DNA of 47,123 nt from Pleurotus djamor (taxonomy: Eukaryota; Basidiomycota; Agaricomycetes; Agaricales; Pleurotaceae). Below are positions 21,499 to 33,002 of the stretch, piece after piece. The stretch spans positions 20,538-67,660 of the forward strand of contig JAPEVF010000220.1 in assembly GCA_029747585.1 (NCBI GenBank), given 5' to 3'. How positions within the stretch are numbered: position 1 is the stretch's first letter; each line of letters opens with the position of its first letter. A program made the position numbers and the translations under genes. The notes beneath the pieces were generated by a model. That model searched no databases, had not been told where the DNA came from, and saw only the letters and a list, made by a program, of their open reading frames with translations.

Positions 21499-24400
21499 AT
21501 GCCAATCTGTGGTTGTGGCCAAGTCTTTGCTCACAGTGGTATTCGCCAGCACCAGCGAGCCAGTATCGACCCAATTTGCCAAAGCCAGGCTGTGCCAGAC
21601 ATCTACCCTTCAGAAATCAGCCAACAGGAGCCACTTCCGCACGAACAACCGCAAGACACGTACAACGAAGCAAGCAGGTTCTTAGATATCAACTTCGACC
21701 CGCAGGGCGACTACTTTGGCGACTACGATGATCTGAACGACCCAGACGAAGCAGTTGACTTGGCGGATCAAGAATCATCAACTCAGAATGGCGATGACAA
21801 CGAGGACCTGGACGGACAGGCTACCATGGATGAAGAGATGGGACTTGAAGCAGAGCGCACAGAGCGTCCGGCTTTGGGCGATACAATCATAGAAGACAAC
21901 GGCAACTTGGAGGAGGTGACGCCGATGCGACTTCGTGGCGGTGCGGAGGTCGACCTGCAGAAAAAGCCATTCATCGTCAGATATCCAGGTGAAAAAGCAG
22001 GAAAGGTGTACAAAGAAGGCGGTGGAGACATGAACACCAAGTACAACGTATCATCGGGAGGCAACGAAAATCCGTACCATCCATTCAAGTCCAAGATTGA
22101 CTGGGAGGTTGCACATTGGGCAAAAACCCGAGGTCCAAGTTCGACTGCGTTCACTGAGCTGATGCAAATTGAAGGGGTAAGTCACCTTGAATGATATCTC
22201 AACAGTTTCTGACTCACCTTGTTGCTTGTACGTTACTAAGGTTGCGGAGAAGCTCGGAGTCTCCTTTAAAAACGCGAATGAGCTCAACACCATTATCGAC
22301 GAAAGCCTACCAGGTCGACCACGCTTTGAGCGCCATGAGATCCTAGTTGGAGGGGAGGTTTGTGAGGTGTTTTCACGCAACATCATTGAATGCATCCGCG
22401 CTTTGTACGGAGACCCCGACTTCGCTCAATATCTTGCGTTCGTTCCCGAAAAACACTATACCGATGAGACGGAATCGGAGCGTCTGTTCCATGACATGCA
22501 GACTGGTCGCTGGTGGTGGGCAACACAGGTGAGTTACTTGCGTGGGTTCTCTCATCGGCTATTCTTGGACCACACTCTCAGGCTCTGACATCCGTGGCAT
22601 CATTGTACAGGAGGAGCTCGAGAAGACGAATCCCGGTGCTACCATCGTGCCAATCATATTATCCAGCGACAAAACACAGCTTACTTTATTCCGAAACAAG
22701 TCAGCCTACCCACTCTACTTGACGATCGGAAACATACCCAAAGAGATCCGTCGGAAGCCATCTAAACGAGCGTACATCCTGTTAGCCTATCTGCCCATCA
22801 CAAAATTAGAAGGTGTTACCAACAAGGCATCGCGCCGCCGACAGCTGGCAAATCTCTACCACGCCTGTTTATCCCATATCCTTGCGCCGCTCCACTCTGC
22901 TGGATTAAGTGGCTTGTTTCTCACTTCAGGGGATGGCCTGATAAGGCGTGGACATCCAATATTTGCCTGCTTCATCGGGGACTACCCAGAGCAGACCCTT
23001 GTCACTGCGACAAAGAGCGGATGTCCCACGTGTCCAGCAAAACCAGACGAACTCGGTCACTATACTCGTGACGACCCATCTCCTTGGCTCAAGAATCTGA
23101 ATGCAATTCTTGATGTCTTGGATTCATTCGACGTGGACCCAGGTGGCTTTCTACAGGCATGTCAAGAAGTTGGAATCAAGCCTATCATCGACCCATTTTG
23201 GAAGGACCTGCCGTACTGCCACATATATCGTTCCATCACCCCCGACATCCTACATCAACTCCTCCAAGGTGTCATCAAACATGTCATATCCTGGGTGACA
23301 GATGCTTTGGGGGCAGCCGAGATTGATGCACGGTGCCGGCGCATGCCGCCCAACCACAACGTTCGGTTGTTTCTCAAGGGAATCACCTCACTCTCACGCG
23401 TTACAGGTCAGGAGCATGACCAAATGTGCCGCATTCTCCTTGGCCTCATCGTTGACATCCCTCTTCCCAACGGGTTCTCTAATGTTCGTTTAATCCGAGC
23501 AGTACGTGCTGTGTTGGATTTCCTCTATCTTGCTCAGTACCCCGTCCACTCCGACCGCACCTTGAAACTCCTTGAAGATGCTCTAGAGGCCTTCCATACC
23601 AACAAAGGGATATTTGTCGACCTCGGAATACGTGACTCATTCAATATCCCCAAACTCCACTTCGCCAAGCATTATGTCCATTTCATCCAACTCTACGGTA
23701 CTCTCGATAATTTTAACACCGAATATACCGAGCGTCTCCACATTGACCTAGCAAAAGATGCATACGAAGCGACAAACCACAAAGATGAATTCCGCCAAAT
23801 GACTGTTTGGCTGGAACGCAAAGAGAAGATTCTTCGACATCATCAGCATGTCCAATGGCGTCTCAAGGGATCCCCCGCGCCCGAGAAGGATCAGTGGATC
23901 TCACCAGGGCTCACGCTGGATCGCAGCTTATCCATGACCAAGCATCCCTCCGTTCGTGGAGTCCTTATGACCCAGCTAGCTGCCGAGTATGGCGCAACAT
24001 ATTTCCGCGAGGCCCTTGTTCGCTACATCATACTCCAAAATCGCCCCGATATCACGCGTGCGGAATTGGAACGCAACATTTGGAACGTCCGCCTTCCATT
24101 CACAAAGATACCAGTATGGCACCGTATCAAATATCAGTACTTCAACCCCTCCATGAAATCCCCTATGACATCCGATGCTATCCACTGCCACCCTCAGCGC
24201 CTTGATGTTCGGGGGAATGTTGTCCCCGCTCGTTTTGACACGGCGCTCATCAATGATGGCACAGGTGAGGACATTGGGGTTCAAGGTTCGCAATAATCAC
24301 TTTTTCATTCTTTGCTTTCTTTACTCAATAACTTGACGAGAATAGGGTATCGTGTAGGTCGTATCCGTCTCGTTTTTTCTCTGCCGCAAAAGTCCCTAGG

Positions 24401-24704
24401 TGTCTTATTCTCTGAGGGTGTCAGGGTCCCGGAGCATCTTGTCTTCGTCCAGTGGTTTTCCCCTTTCACCGCCGCTCCCGAGCGCAACCATGGACTATAT
24501 AGAGTGCGCCCTCTCAAAAACCGCGACGGAAGCCCTCTGTCGGAAGTGATCCCGTTGGCCAATATTCGGCGAAGTGTTCACCTTCTCCCTCGCTTCGGTG
24601 CCTTCGCGCCCATTGATTGGACCAGTAATAATGTTCTGGACTTATGTGATAGCTTTTTGGTCAATACATTTTCTGATAGGCACATGTATCGAATCCTTGT
24701 ATAA
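21499..24704 (+). CDS. Plavaka transposase
   Basis: Four exons (21499-22176, 22241-22528, 22611-24264, 24346-24704) form one intact frame. The N-terminus has a single zinc-finger-like motif (MPICGCGQVFAHSGIRQHQ), then an acidic linker. The Plavaka core follows: SKIDWEVAHWAKTRGPSST, YGDPDFAQYLAFVPEKHY, TKSGCPTCPAKPDELGHY, YRSITPDILHQLLQGVIKH, DIPLPNGFSN, VLDFLYLAQYPVHSDRTL, FNIPKLHFAKHYVHFIQLYG and YTERLHIDLAKDAYEATNHK. The last exon adds the usual C-terminal tail (LPRFGAFAPIDWTSNNV). Plavaka transposases are DDE enzymes of the CACTA/EnSpm group that cut and paste the element. No stop or frameshift is seen. Confidence 0.92.
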
Positions 24705-25511
24705 AAATGTAACAATCCTTCATATTCTACGAAATTCTCTTCAACCGGGTGTACATCGTGTAACATCGCACAAAATACTGCATCATCCGCGGAACCTCGC
24801 ATCGCGTTCTTTATAATGCTGCACCATGACGCAGAATTCCACTGATCGCGCGAAATTATACATCATTTTGAATTTAAGGTTTTCCTGATGCCGACCCCGT
24901 CCGTTTTGGTAAGTCGATGTTAAAATATTCATGACTGGGGTCGTTTAACTTATTGCTGGTTAGCTGGATTAAACAACTCGTATGTGATCACTGGAGGCGT
25001 TAGCCAAGATCAACTACTCTTCTTGAAGTACCCCTACTACGATCCAGGTAAGTGATTCCACTGAAGGATCCAGAGCTTGGGCTGAGAAACAAATTAGACA
25101 CCTTGACCAACCTACAAGCGACGAAAGGGACGGCCACTGTGGGCGAGCTCTTGACGCAGAACATGGTGCAGCCCGCCTCAAATTACACAAACGCAACTTA
25201 CATTGGGAATGGAGTGAATGACCTGTGAGTCGATGCATGAAAAACTTGAGTACAGCTCATCAATGAATATGTAGGCCGTTTTGCGGAGGAAACTGCTCTG
25301 CCCTGAGCTGGAGTGAGGACTTCAGACCGGCCGTGCCTAACACGAAGAACCTCACGGTCGAGTATTACAACAACTCTGCGCATGGGATTGAACTGCAATA
25401 TGTTGCAAGTCAAGTCCACGATCGGATCCTGGGCTGGTTGGGCACTTGGGTTTCACAATAAATTACGCACTGATACGTACAGATATCTTGTTCATAAAGA
25501 GTATACCAATT

Positions 25512-27301
25512 CTATCGGCGAAGTTTGGCCCTCGTCAGTCGACATTGACCATGACCATCACTCGGTGGAGGGACTATGGGATCGGGAGCGGAACAATTGT
25601 CGTCGGTATAGATGGTAGCATCGCCTGGCCCAAGTTGTATGGGGTTGCATCTGAGGCAAAATCAGATAGACAAGGGAAGGTTCGTGAATTGCGCGCCTAC
25701 CCAGGGAGTTTCGTGACATTGCCACTGACAACTTCTCGCACAGCGGGTGCCAGGTTACATTCATCAGCTACCTTGGGATCGATAATGGTGAAGAACGGAC
25801 AAGCGGATACAACACCGTTGGCGGTATCGTCATTGGGATTGTTGCATCGATCAATGGCGGTTTGGAGGACGCTGTAACACTGGTAAGTGACGAAGAATGC
25901 GTGAGACTGAGTGGCGCACTCAACATCCCAACCATTCTGGAAATCGCCGTGCCAGGAGTATCCGGTAGGGTCTCTTCAGCCGTGAGCGCATCTGTGAGTG
26001 AAGTGTTCCAGTGGGTACGTGGAGACTTACCCCGTCGAGTACATGAATGGCCATCCATCGGATTCTTTCCAGCGCGAGGAAAAGGTGTGGATGTCCCACG
26101 TTACTTCATAAAAGAGCTTCATGAGATAAACGGGATGTGTTGAGGGACACTCCCCATTGTCGAGGTCGGATAAGAAGGCGACGTGGGATTTGTGATCTGT
26201 TGAGTCGAGGTTCTAAGCAGGTGCATTCGATCATTTTTCATATCAGAAACGAGGCTGAGAGGAGAGAGGGAACGTACTTCACCGTCCCAGCAGGAGGGCA
26301 TATGGATTCGGCCCTGGAACCCAGCTTCACAGTCAGTCCCAGGGAAGCCATATGCTGAACGTATAATACACGGTGAGGTGTCGATGTCTCCGGATGAAAG
26401 ATGAAAGAACTTGCAGTAAACGTCCTCGCTCGGCGTGGTATATCTCAAGCACGTGTATGTGATAGCCCGTTCAGCGAGCTCGGCTTGCGTGCCCAAGCCT
26501 TCCTGGTATCTTGCTCAAGGCCATTTCGTAAGACATACTTCATTGAGGGGCTGAGGGAATCGACTCACTGTTTCGAACGACGTTTAGGGTCTCCACTGAT
26601 CATCCTGAAGCCAGGTGGAAAGGCCTTGAGGCCTATTCCTCCGTTGGCTACATCGCCCTTTCCTCGATTCTGGTAATACACGAGCAATCCGCCGTTCGGG
26701 ACGACTTCGTATTGTTGTGTCTTTGGATCCCGGAAGTATAATGTTGGAAACCCTAGGAAACACCCTCGGTAAGTGATATACCTCGTCTCACCATCGATAC
26801 ACTCACAGTAGTTTGAAAGATCCTAAGTGTATGTTCGTCTTATCAGTTTCAAGTCCAGCACCTGGGATCGGGATGAAAGGGAGAGATACCTGGGCGACTT
26901 GACAGGATGTACACGACGAGGCGCGTAGACCATTGAAGTCGCTCGACGCGTTGAAATCTGATGCATAAACCATTAGGACCAGACAAACCGAATGAAAAGC
27001 ATCGACGACGTACTGGATCCACCATGAACTGTCTATACGCCGAGCATTATCAAAGGAGGCTTATAACCAGGCAAGTTCGAATGGCCTCACATGAAGATGG
27101 GGTGACGGTATCTGACCCGGAGCAGTGATTGGGTCAATGCGATCTAAGGACGACTAGGTGAGTATGGAATCCTCCTTGGTTCTCTGCTGAAAGAAACACA
27201 CCTGTTACTAGAGGACCAGTACAAGGCAAACGGAACCAGCCGAACGCCAAGTGTGGGGAAAGCAACAGTGTTGCTACCAAAGACTTGCGGCACCAGAGCA
27301 T
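25512..27301 (-). CDS. DUF1996-domain secreted protein, with frame irregularities
   Basis: Read right to left from the ATG at 27301: signal peptide (MLWCRKSLVATLLLSPHLAFG) and WFRLPCTGPLVT, then DRIDPITAPGQIPSPHLH, SSCTSCQVAQDLSNYW, AFPPGFRMISGDP, AERAITYTCL, MPSCWDGENLDSTDHKSHVA, PSTHPVYLMKLFYEVTWD, DPTGYSWHGDFQNGWD, VLQTAIDRC, LPGCNPIQLG. This is the DUF1996 order; the family is secreted and of unknown, possibly carbohydrate-related, function. Most junctions splice cleanly, but frame fails by one base near 26970 (before YASDFN), near 26755 (one T too many before PTLYFRDP) and at the 26500-26590 junction. Either draft errors or early decay. It converges on the hydrolase gene 50 bp away. Confidence 0.75.
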
Positions 27302-27474
27302 ACTAGTTCTCTTCGAAGTTGGTTGGAGGAAGGGTATCGCGACGTGATGAATGGACATGTGCAAGTTTGGTGCAAGTGGCCGGAGGGTTGGATCGGTCCT
27401 TATACAGAAAACTCCTCGTTTCGTCCGCGTTGTCTGGTCAGGGACGCACAACCTTGACAGGACTTGACATGGTA

Positions 27475-27517
27475 CTATCGCTACCCAGTACTTCGTCCCT
27501 TATCATTACTCCGTCCT
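27475..27517 (+). repeat. left 43-bp terminal inverted repeat of the pogo element
   Basis: Matches the reverse complement of 30311-30353 at 42 of 43 positions. The first 36 bases are identical; the mismatch follows CATTACT. Confidence 0.88.
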
Positions 27518-27766
27518 CTGCCTCTAACCCCCCAGTTTTGCCATGAAACACTCCACAAAGCGACATATGTATTAGTATAGCTAAAATACANTTTTTTACA
27601 AGTGGATTGAGTGTCTTAGAAAGCTTCAATCCTGACTTGACTTTTGTGGATTTTGTCACGTACATTTGATGAGTTCAGGCGGAGCTTGGGGTCAGCTAGG
27701 GGTCAGGGACTTTTTTATGCTAGCAACGCGCGCGTCGGAGCCTTGCAACGACAAGCTTTCTACACC

Positions 27767-30183
27767 ATGGCGCGCAGCAAAAACACATCTCGGATACCCC
27801 GTGCAAGATGGTTAACAAATGACCCCAACTACGAAGCCCGCATACAAAGTGCCATTGATGGCACTCTGTCAAAAAAGTACAAGTCACTCAAGGCGGCATC
27901 AATTCAAGAAAATGTACGTGACAAATGTACTCTACTTGCCATGACATGATTTAACTATGCTAATAGGTCAACTACTCTACACTGAAAGACCGGTTCAGCG
28001 GGAAACACCGATCGAGCAAAGAATTCCACCAGAGCCGCCAGAAGCTGACTCCGGCGCAAGAAGAAACATTGGCTACATGGACCGCTCAGAAAGCAGACAG
28101 TGGCGAGCCCATCTCCCAGGCAGATCTTCGCCAGCTTGCAGTTGTTGTCAGTTGCCGCCCAGTTGGGAAGCATTGGGTCCGCCGATACATCAAACGACAG
28201 CCCCGTTTTGTCCTGGGGAAATCAAACAACCTTGACCCCAAACGTGCGAAGAACTTCAATAGATCGAACGTTAATGAATTCATTTCGGATTGGAGAGGAG
28301 TGGTAGAGGTCCGCGGAATCCCCCCAGGGCAGATTTGGAACATGGACGAAAAGGGACTTCAAATGGGCGCGGGGCGAAGCAACAGCCCGCTCAAGTTTAT
28401 CTTCAACAAGGGCTCGAAAACCCGCTACAAGATTAGCTCTGACAACCTGGAGCTTGTTACTGTGCTCGAATGCGTTTCGGCCGCTGGAAAGACGTGTCCA
28501 CCGTCATTCGTTTTATCCGAGGGACCGACGCCAAGTCTTCAAGAAGTTGCCAATGGCCTAATTGGAGGGTGAGTGCCACGATCGACCATTGACTGAGACG
28601 AGTGCTTACTTTTGATGTTTTAGTGTGGCTGTAACACAAACAGGATGGACGAATGGCGAGATCGCGCGAAAATGGCTTCGGGATGTCTTCTTTCCTCATG
28701 CAATGTCCCAGCGAGTCGATGTTACGAAACCAATCGTTCTAGTCATGGACCGTCACGAATCGCACGATAACCTAGATTTTGTGGGGTTAGTCTACGAGAT
28801 CAGTGAAGAGAAGGGATGCGACTTATTGATCAGCGGCTTACCTTCGAAAACCACGCACAAACTGCAGCCCCTTGACGTTGGTGTTCTCAACCATGTTCAG
28901 CGGCTATGGCGCCACAAAGTCGAGGAACGCAGGATGAAAGGGATCAAAATAAACCGGTACACTGTCATTCCAGCATACATGGAGTGCCGTGCGCAGGTTC
29001 TGGAGGAATGGATTCGATCGGCTTGGGCAAAGACGGGGTTGTGGCCGATCAACCCAGACATCTTCACTGATGAAGATTTTGCGCCAAGTCAAGCCTCGTC
29101 CATCCTTGCCCACGTCCCACCGTCATTTCCCGATGATGTGCCCACGTCTCCTCCCGCAATTCCCAGTGATGCTGAAGATGATGAGATAAGTGATGTCGAG
29201 ATGGATGGGGAGGAATCGGAGGAACCTGGAACCAGAGATGGGGTTGACAACGAGGTGGACACGGAAAGAGAGGAGGCATGTTTTGGCAGGCTTTCGGATT
29301 GGGATGATGAGGGCTCGGACTTTGAGATGGAATGGGGGACTCACTCCGAGGCTAGTGAACCAGAACCTGAGGAGGACATCGATGGTCCTGAAACATCCAC
29401 AGTTGGCTTGATAGAGCCAACTACACCATCTCCAGCCTCTCGTGCCACCCGCATCCGCCTCGCCTCCGAACACCTCTCCAGTGAGCCAACTACACCATCT
29501 CCAGCCTCTCGTGCCACCCGCATCCTCCTCGCCTCCTCACACCTCTCCAGTGCATCTCCAAGTCCTAACGGATCACCGCCTCCTCTGCGTTCACCTCGTT
29601 CAGTCCAACATCGGAGTCAACGGCAGCTTGAAGAGGATCTCCTCGCCATACAGGTCCGCCAACGACAGCTTCAGAAAGAAAACGAAACACAAGCCGCAGA
29701 GATCAAGGGCTTGCAGTGCCACTTAACGGTCATATACGGAGGCAGCTTGAGGGGGATCGGGTTCAGTTGGATAACTTGAAGAAACAGAAAGAGAGGGGGT
29801 CGAAGAAGATTAGAGGAGAATGGTTGACGCTGCCGGAGAACAAGGCAGCCTTCGAGGCGCAGTTGGCTGAACGTGCTCATCAAGAGGCTGTGGCTGCGCA
29901 AAAAGAGGCAGATAAAGCCGCCGAAGAAGCCGCCCGTCAAGAGCGTATTTCCATCGACGCAACATCAAAAGTGTTTCTCAAACCTCTGACTTCGTACAGA
30001 AAGAAGGAGGACCTCTTGGTTCTCGCTACTGCCTTGGGTCTCTCAACTGATGGGACAATTCCCGAGCTCTCCAACAGGATCAAAGACCACCTGGAGGCCA
30101 ATTCAGCGCAACTCAAGGACAATGATCGCTTTGCTGGATTGTTCACAGCTGGTCGCCGCCGCACTCAAATTGATTCCACCTAG
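27767..30183 (+). CDS. pogo/CENP-B-type DDE transposase with SAP-like C-terminus (one frameshift)
   Basis: Exons 27767-27913, 27967-28568 and 28624 onward. The N-terminus has a CENP-B/Psq-like helix-turn-helix (SLKAASIQENVNYSTLKDRF), then a CENP-B-type DNA-binding domain (KLTPAQEETLATW, VGKHWVRRYIKRQP). The DDE_1 core shows IWNMDEKGLQMG (first Asp), IVLVMDRHESHDN (second Asp; usual form DGHxSH) and LQPLDVGVLNHVQ (third Asp). An acidic and Pro/Ser linker follows, with a 23-residue duplication, then a coiled coil (LLAIQVRQRQLQKENETQ). A single-base frame change near 29720 links it to QLEGDRVQLDNLKKQKERG. Last comes a SAP-like motif (KKEDLLVLATALGLSTDGTI). If the frameshift is real, the protein loses the SAP part but keeps the DDE core. 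Confidence 0.82.
29414..29551 (+). repeat. in-frame 69-bp tandem duplication in the transposase linker
   Basis: Two adjacent 69-bp copies (29414-29482, 29483-29551) encode EPTTPSPASRATRIRLASEH and EPTTPSPASRATRILLASSH plus LSS. They differ at only a few bases, so the duplication is recent. Confidence 0.85.
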
Positions 30184-30438
30184 ACTAATGTAGACTTATA
30201 ATATCTCAATAGACTTCAAATAGACCGAACTGATTTCAACTTCAAGCTTCGAGCAAGACAAGGGCGAAATACAAGCGGAGTTAGAAAGCCTTGATGTGAC
30301 TATGTGTGACAGGACGAAGTAATGATAAGGGACGAAGTACTGGGTAGCGATAGTACACGGCCCTGACGGCACAAACTCAAGGGTCGACCGCCANTTCCCA
30401 CCCCAACGGAGGCTGCGCTGCAGGTACCACTCGATTAT

Positions 30439-33002
30439 ATGGCGTCGAATGCGACATTCAATGACGCTCAATCGCAGCCCCAGAATTCCGAAAGTGAAGA
30501 GGAGAAACTGTGCAGGTCGTTCAAGAGATCTCTGTGCCACGAAAACGTCAAGGTTCACTTTGTTGGAGCGTGGTACGCGATACACATTTTCCCGCTTTCA
30601 AGAGATAACTACTGAATCGCACCAGGGACACTGTCTCTTCGATCGGAATTTTTCGAGGCCAGTCATTTCCCGAGACGGTGTCTGGCATGGGACATGTCTG
30701 TCACTTCCGACACGCACTCGCGTTGGACGAGCGTCGAGCGAAATTCCAACCAGAGTACGTCAACGGAGGGCTTGGTCCAATTGAAGGCTCAACGCGAGGA
30801 GACGTCAAGGAGGCGTGGTTCAAGGGAACCCATTCCGACATGTAAGCGATGTCCTTTCATGCTCTTCTACTTGATGTTAACCAACATTAGAGTAGTGGTG
30901 GCGGGAACGTCAAGAATGAGAATTTAGACAACTTCACTGACTCGCTTCGATGGATGACTTACGAAGCGCAAGCTTGCGGTCTATTCATCAAACCCTACAA
31001 GGGGAAATGGATACCCGTTACCCCAAAAGAGTCGTTAACCTGGATGTGGCTGCCGCTAGAGTATCTTCCGTTCGGTTCGCTTTCCTACATTACCCAGAAC
31101 GGCTTAACATGGAGGTACGCTCCGATGCTCCACGAAAACGGACCGCTCTCTGACCCCGAGACCGAGTAGACCCCATCGCGGACAGCCTCGAATGATCCAA
31201 TCTGGACAACGTATTCACCAGTCGGTCTTCTCTAAGGTCGTCACGGAATTGGAGTCCAGTAACGATGAGTGTGAAGCTGTATTGAATATTCCCGGGGTAC
31301 GTTAACCAAGTTGACGACTTGAATAATGCGTTGAAAATCCCTCCTCAGGCTTTCCCTGACTCCGATGAGCTCCCCGAACCAACTCCTCTAGAGGTAGGAC
31401 TTTTCTTTCAATTTGCCCAACATTACTGACAATATAATGCTGCCAGGTCCCTTCCAAATCAGTGGTGTATCGTCCGAAGGCGGTGCTTCACTCATCGCTT
31501 GAAACCAACTGGGAACAGCTGTTCTCCGCGTATGCGGAGTCAAGTGATTTATCTATCATTGAGCAAGATCCCTTTGAGAATGCATCACACATCCTCGCCT
31601 CCATGTCTCGTGCCTGTGGCATCCTGGAAACCGAAGGAGGAGATAAAGCGCATGCATTGAACACCATTGCAGCCGACATACAAACCCTCCAGTCATTCTT
31701 GGATGACCGTAGGTCGATTTATTACCCATATTATCCAGAGTTCCGTTGACATGCTTTTAGCTACACGTCTGTCTTCACTGCTAGAAGTGCCAAATGTCGG
31801 TGATACACTTGTAAAGGTGATAAGTACCGCAGTGTGCCTCCGATCGTTTGCGACGGCACTGGAAGCAAAGCTGACGATTGTACGGCTTCTTGCGAACGCG
31901 GGACCAGTTCAACACCCTGGGTCACCCGGAAATACCTTGGGCGTGCGGCCGAGCTCAGCTCAAGTATACAAGTGGTCCTCTCCGATCCCCGAAGCTTACC
32001 GTCAAAATTCTCCAGCCATTCGGTGAGGCGCTTCATCTGTAAAAGGAGCTTTTATTGATGCTGTTGACGTAGCATACCTGGCCCATCAAGAAGGCTTCCC
32101 CTCGATACAGAACGTGGCTTTCTCGCAGGTGAACACAGGACAAATCATATTTACCTCGTGCCCCGACTTTGGCAAGACTACGTCCATTTTGACCTGGGAC
32201 GGATCCAATCAACCACCTAAGAACATCACAAATGCTCGAGGAGAGTACTCAACCATTTCTCGGGATGGTTTACTCGTGGTCGCTTGGGATGGTAAGGATA
32301 TCACGATCATCAACACCACGAAGCAGCCGCCCACGGTCGTCGAACGTACTGACGACCAGGATCCCTACGGCGGTGGCGACATCAACTATCTCTGTTTCTC
32401 CAACGATAACCAAACCTTCGCAACGGGTCACGAAGATGGGTGGATCATGCTGTGGAAGCGGGTTAAAGACCGATTGAAGGTGTTCAGGAGGTTTGACGGT
32501 GGGAATAGTGGGATCTATGAGTCACTCCCCCGCTTTCTCGAGGGATGACTCTCGATTGATGTTCAGAGTTTATGGCGGTTCCGTCAAAGTGTGGAATCTG
32601 GAGGACGACGCGGTGGTAGAGTTAGAAGATCCTGAAGACTCAACATGCCCTGCGTGGAGTCTGTCTGGAGATTGGATCGTCGCTGGAACCAACGACGGCA
32701 CCTTGAAGGTTTGGAATCCCAATTCGGGAAAGATTCAGCACACTCTCAGAGCCCACCGGACTTATATCAACTGCTTGGCTTTCCGGGATGATGGGAAGAT
32801 GCTTGCAATGGGGAGCGATGGCAATAGGATCCTGGGTTGGAAATGCGATGATTGGGAGAAGATCTGGGATTTTGAAATTGATGACGACGTTTTGTCACTG
32901 GCTTTCTCGCAGGACGGAAAGCGGCTTGTATCTGGAGGTTATCGCGGGTCACTCCATCTGTGGGATATAGACATGGGCCATGACAACGGAAATACCTCTT
33001 AA
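30439..33002 (+). pseudogene. DUF2235 hydrolase with C-terminal WD40 repeats, 5'-truncated and frameshifted
   Basis: Recognisable DUF2235 C-terminal half: CRSFKRSLCHENVKVHFVGA followed by WDTVSS, RHALALDERRAKFQPEYV, VKEAWFKGTHSDIGGG, IPVTPKESLTWMWLPLEYLP, PRMIQSGQRIHQSVF, joined by ordinary introns. The N-terminal part with the usual GFSRGA nucleophile motif is absent. A helical region follows (HILASMSRACGILETEGGDK), then WD40 blades (INYLCFSNDNQTFATGHEDG, VKVWNLEDD, GTNDGTLKVWNPNSGK, INCLAFRDDGKMLAMGSDG, VLSLAFSQDGKRLVSGG). DUF2235 is an alpha/beta hydrolase related to type VI lipase effectors, and WD40 fusions are, as I recall, common in basidiomycetes. Single-base frame changes are needed near 31110-31165 and near 32525. 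Upstream lies the pogo element, but no missing 5' part is found on its far side. Confidence 0.7.

Larger units (their letters stand above)
18391..24889. mobile_element. Plavaka-family (CACTA/EnSpm-like) DNA transposon, 6499 bp, apparently complete
   Basis: Perfect 13-bp terminal inverted repeats (ATCAGGAAAACCT and its reverse complement) bound the element. Inside are a plus-strand transposase gene (21499-24704) with the Plavaka domain and a minus-strand DUF6532-type gene (19073-21294). The ends carry short subterminal repeats rich in GCAAAAT and GCGAAAT, as in CACTA elements. Target-site duplication: the flanks GAC (18388-18390) and GCC (24890-24892) would be a 3-bp duplication with one mismatch, and this choice restores the host frame. 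The transposase is intact, so the element may be active or recently so. Confidence 0.9.
17501..25461 (+). pseudogene. secreted alpha/beta hydrolase gene split by a 6.5-kb transposon
   Basis: The 5' part (17501-18390) encodes a signal peptide (MLSSLQSNLLLFGLLARA), several N-glycosylation sites, the oxyanion-side motif LVILTHGVGFGHQYF, YDRLG, and the nucleophile elbow LVGHSFGS, then GLVLTGFSLDTSG. At 18391 the exon is broken by a Plavaka element. Coding resumes at 24890: DPVRF, intron, GLNNSYVITGGVSQDQ, then GNGVNDLPFCGG, and the catalytic His in YYNNSAHGIELQY, ending in TAA at 25461. Introns and frame on both sides are intact, so the insertion is probably recent. The gene would be an extracellular lipase- or esterase-like enzyme. 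As it stands no normal mRNA is expected unless the element is spliced out or excised. Confidence 0.85.
27475..30353. mobile_element. pogo-type (Tc1/mariner superfamily) DNA transposon, 2879 bp
   Basis: Inverted repeats of 43 bp with one mismatch bound the element: the left begins CTATCGCTACCC at 27475, the right ends GGGTAGCGATAG at 30353. Both sides are flanked by TA (27473-27474 and 30354-30355), the standard duplication for this superfamily. It encodes a DDE transposase of the pogo/CENP-B type (27767-30183). It sits between the DUF1996 gene start and the truncated DUF2235 gene. Confidence 0.9.

Noticed and set aside
18389..24891. A 2-bp AT target duplication for the Plavaka element
   Set aside because: AT is part of the matching inverted ends, and removing the element with one AT copy leaves the host exon out of frame; the 3-bp option fits better, though other copies are needed to settle it.
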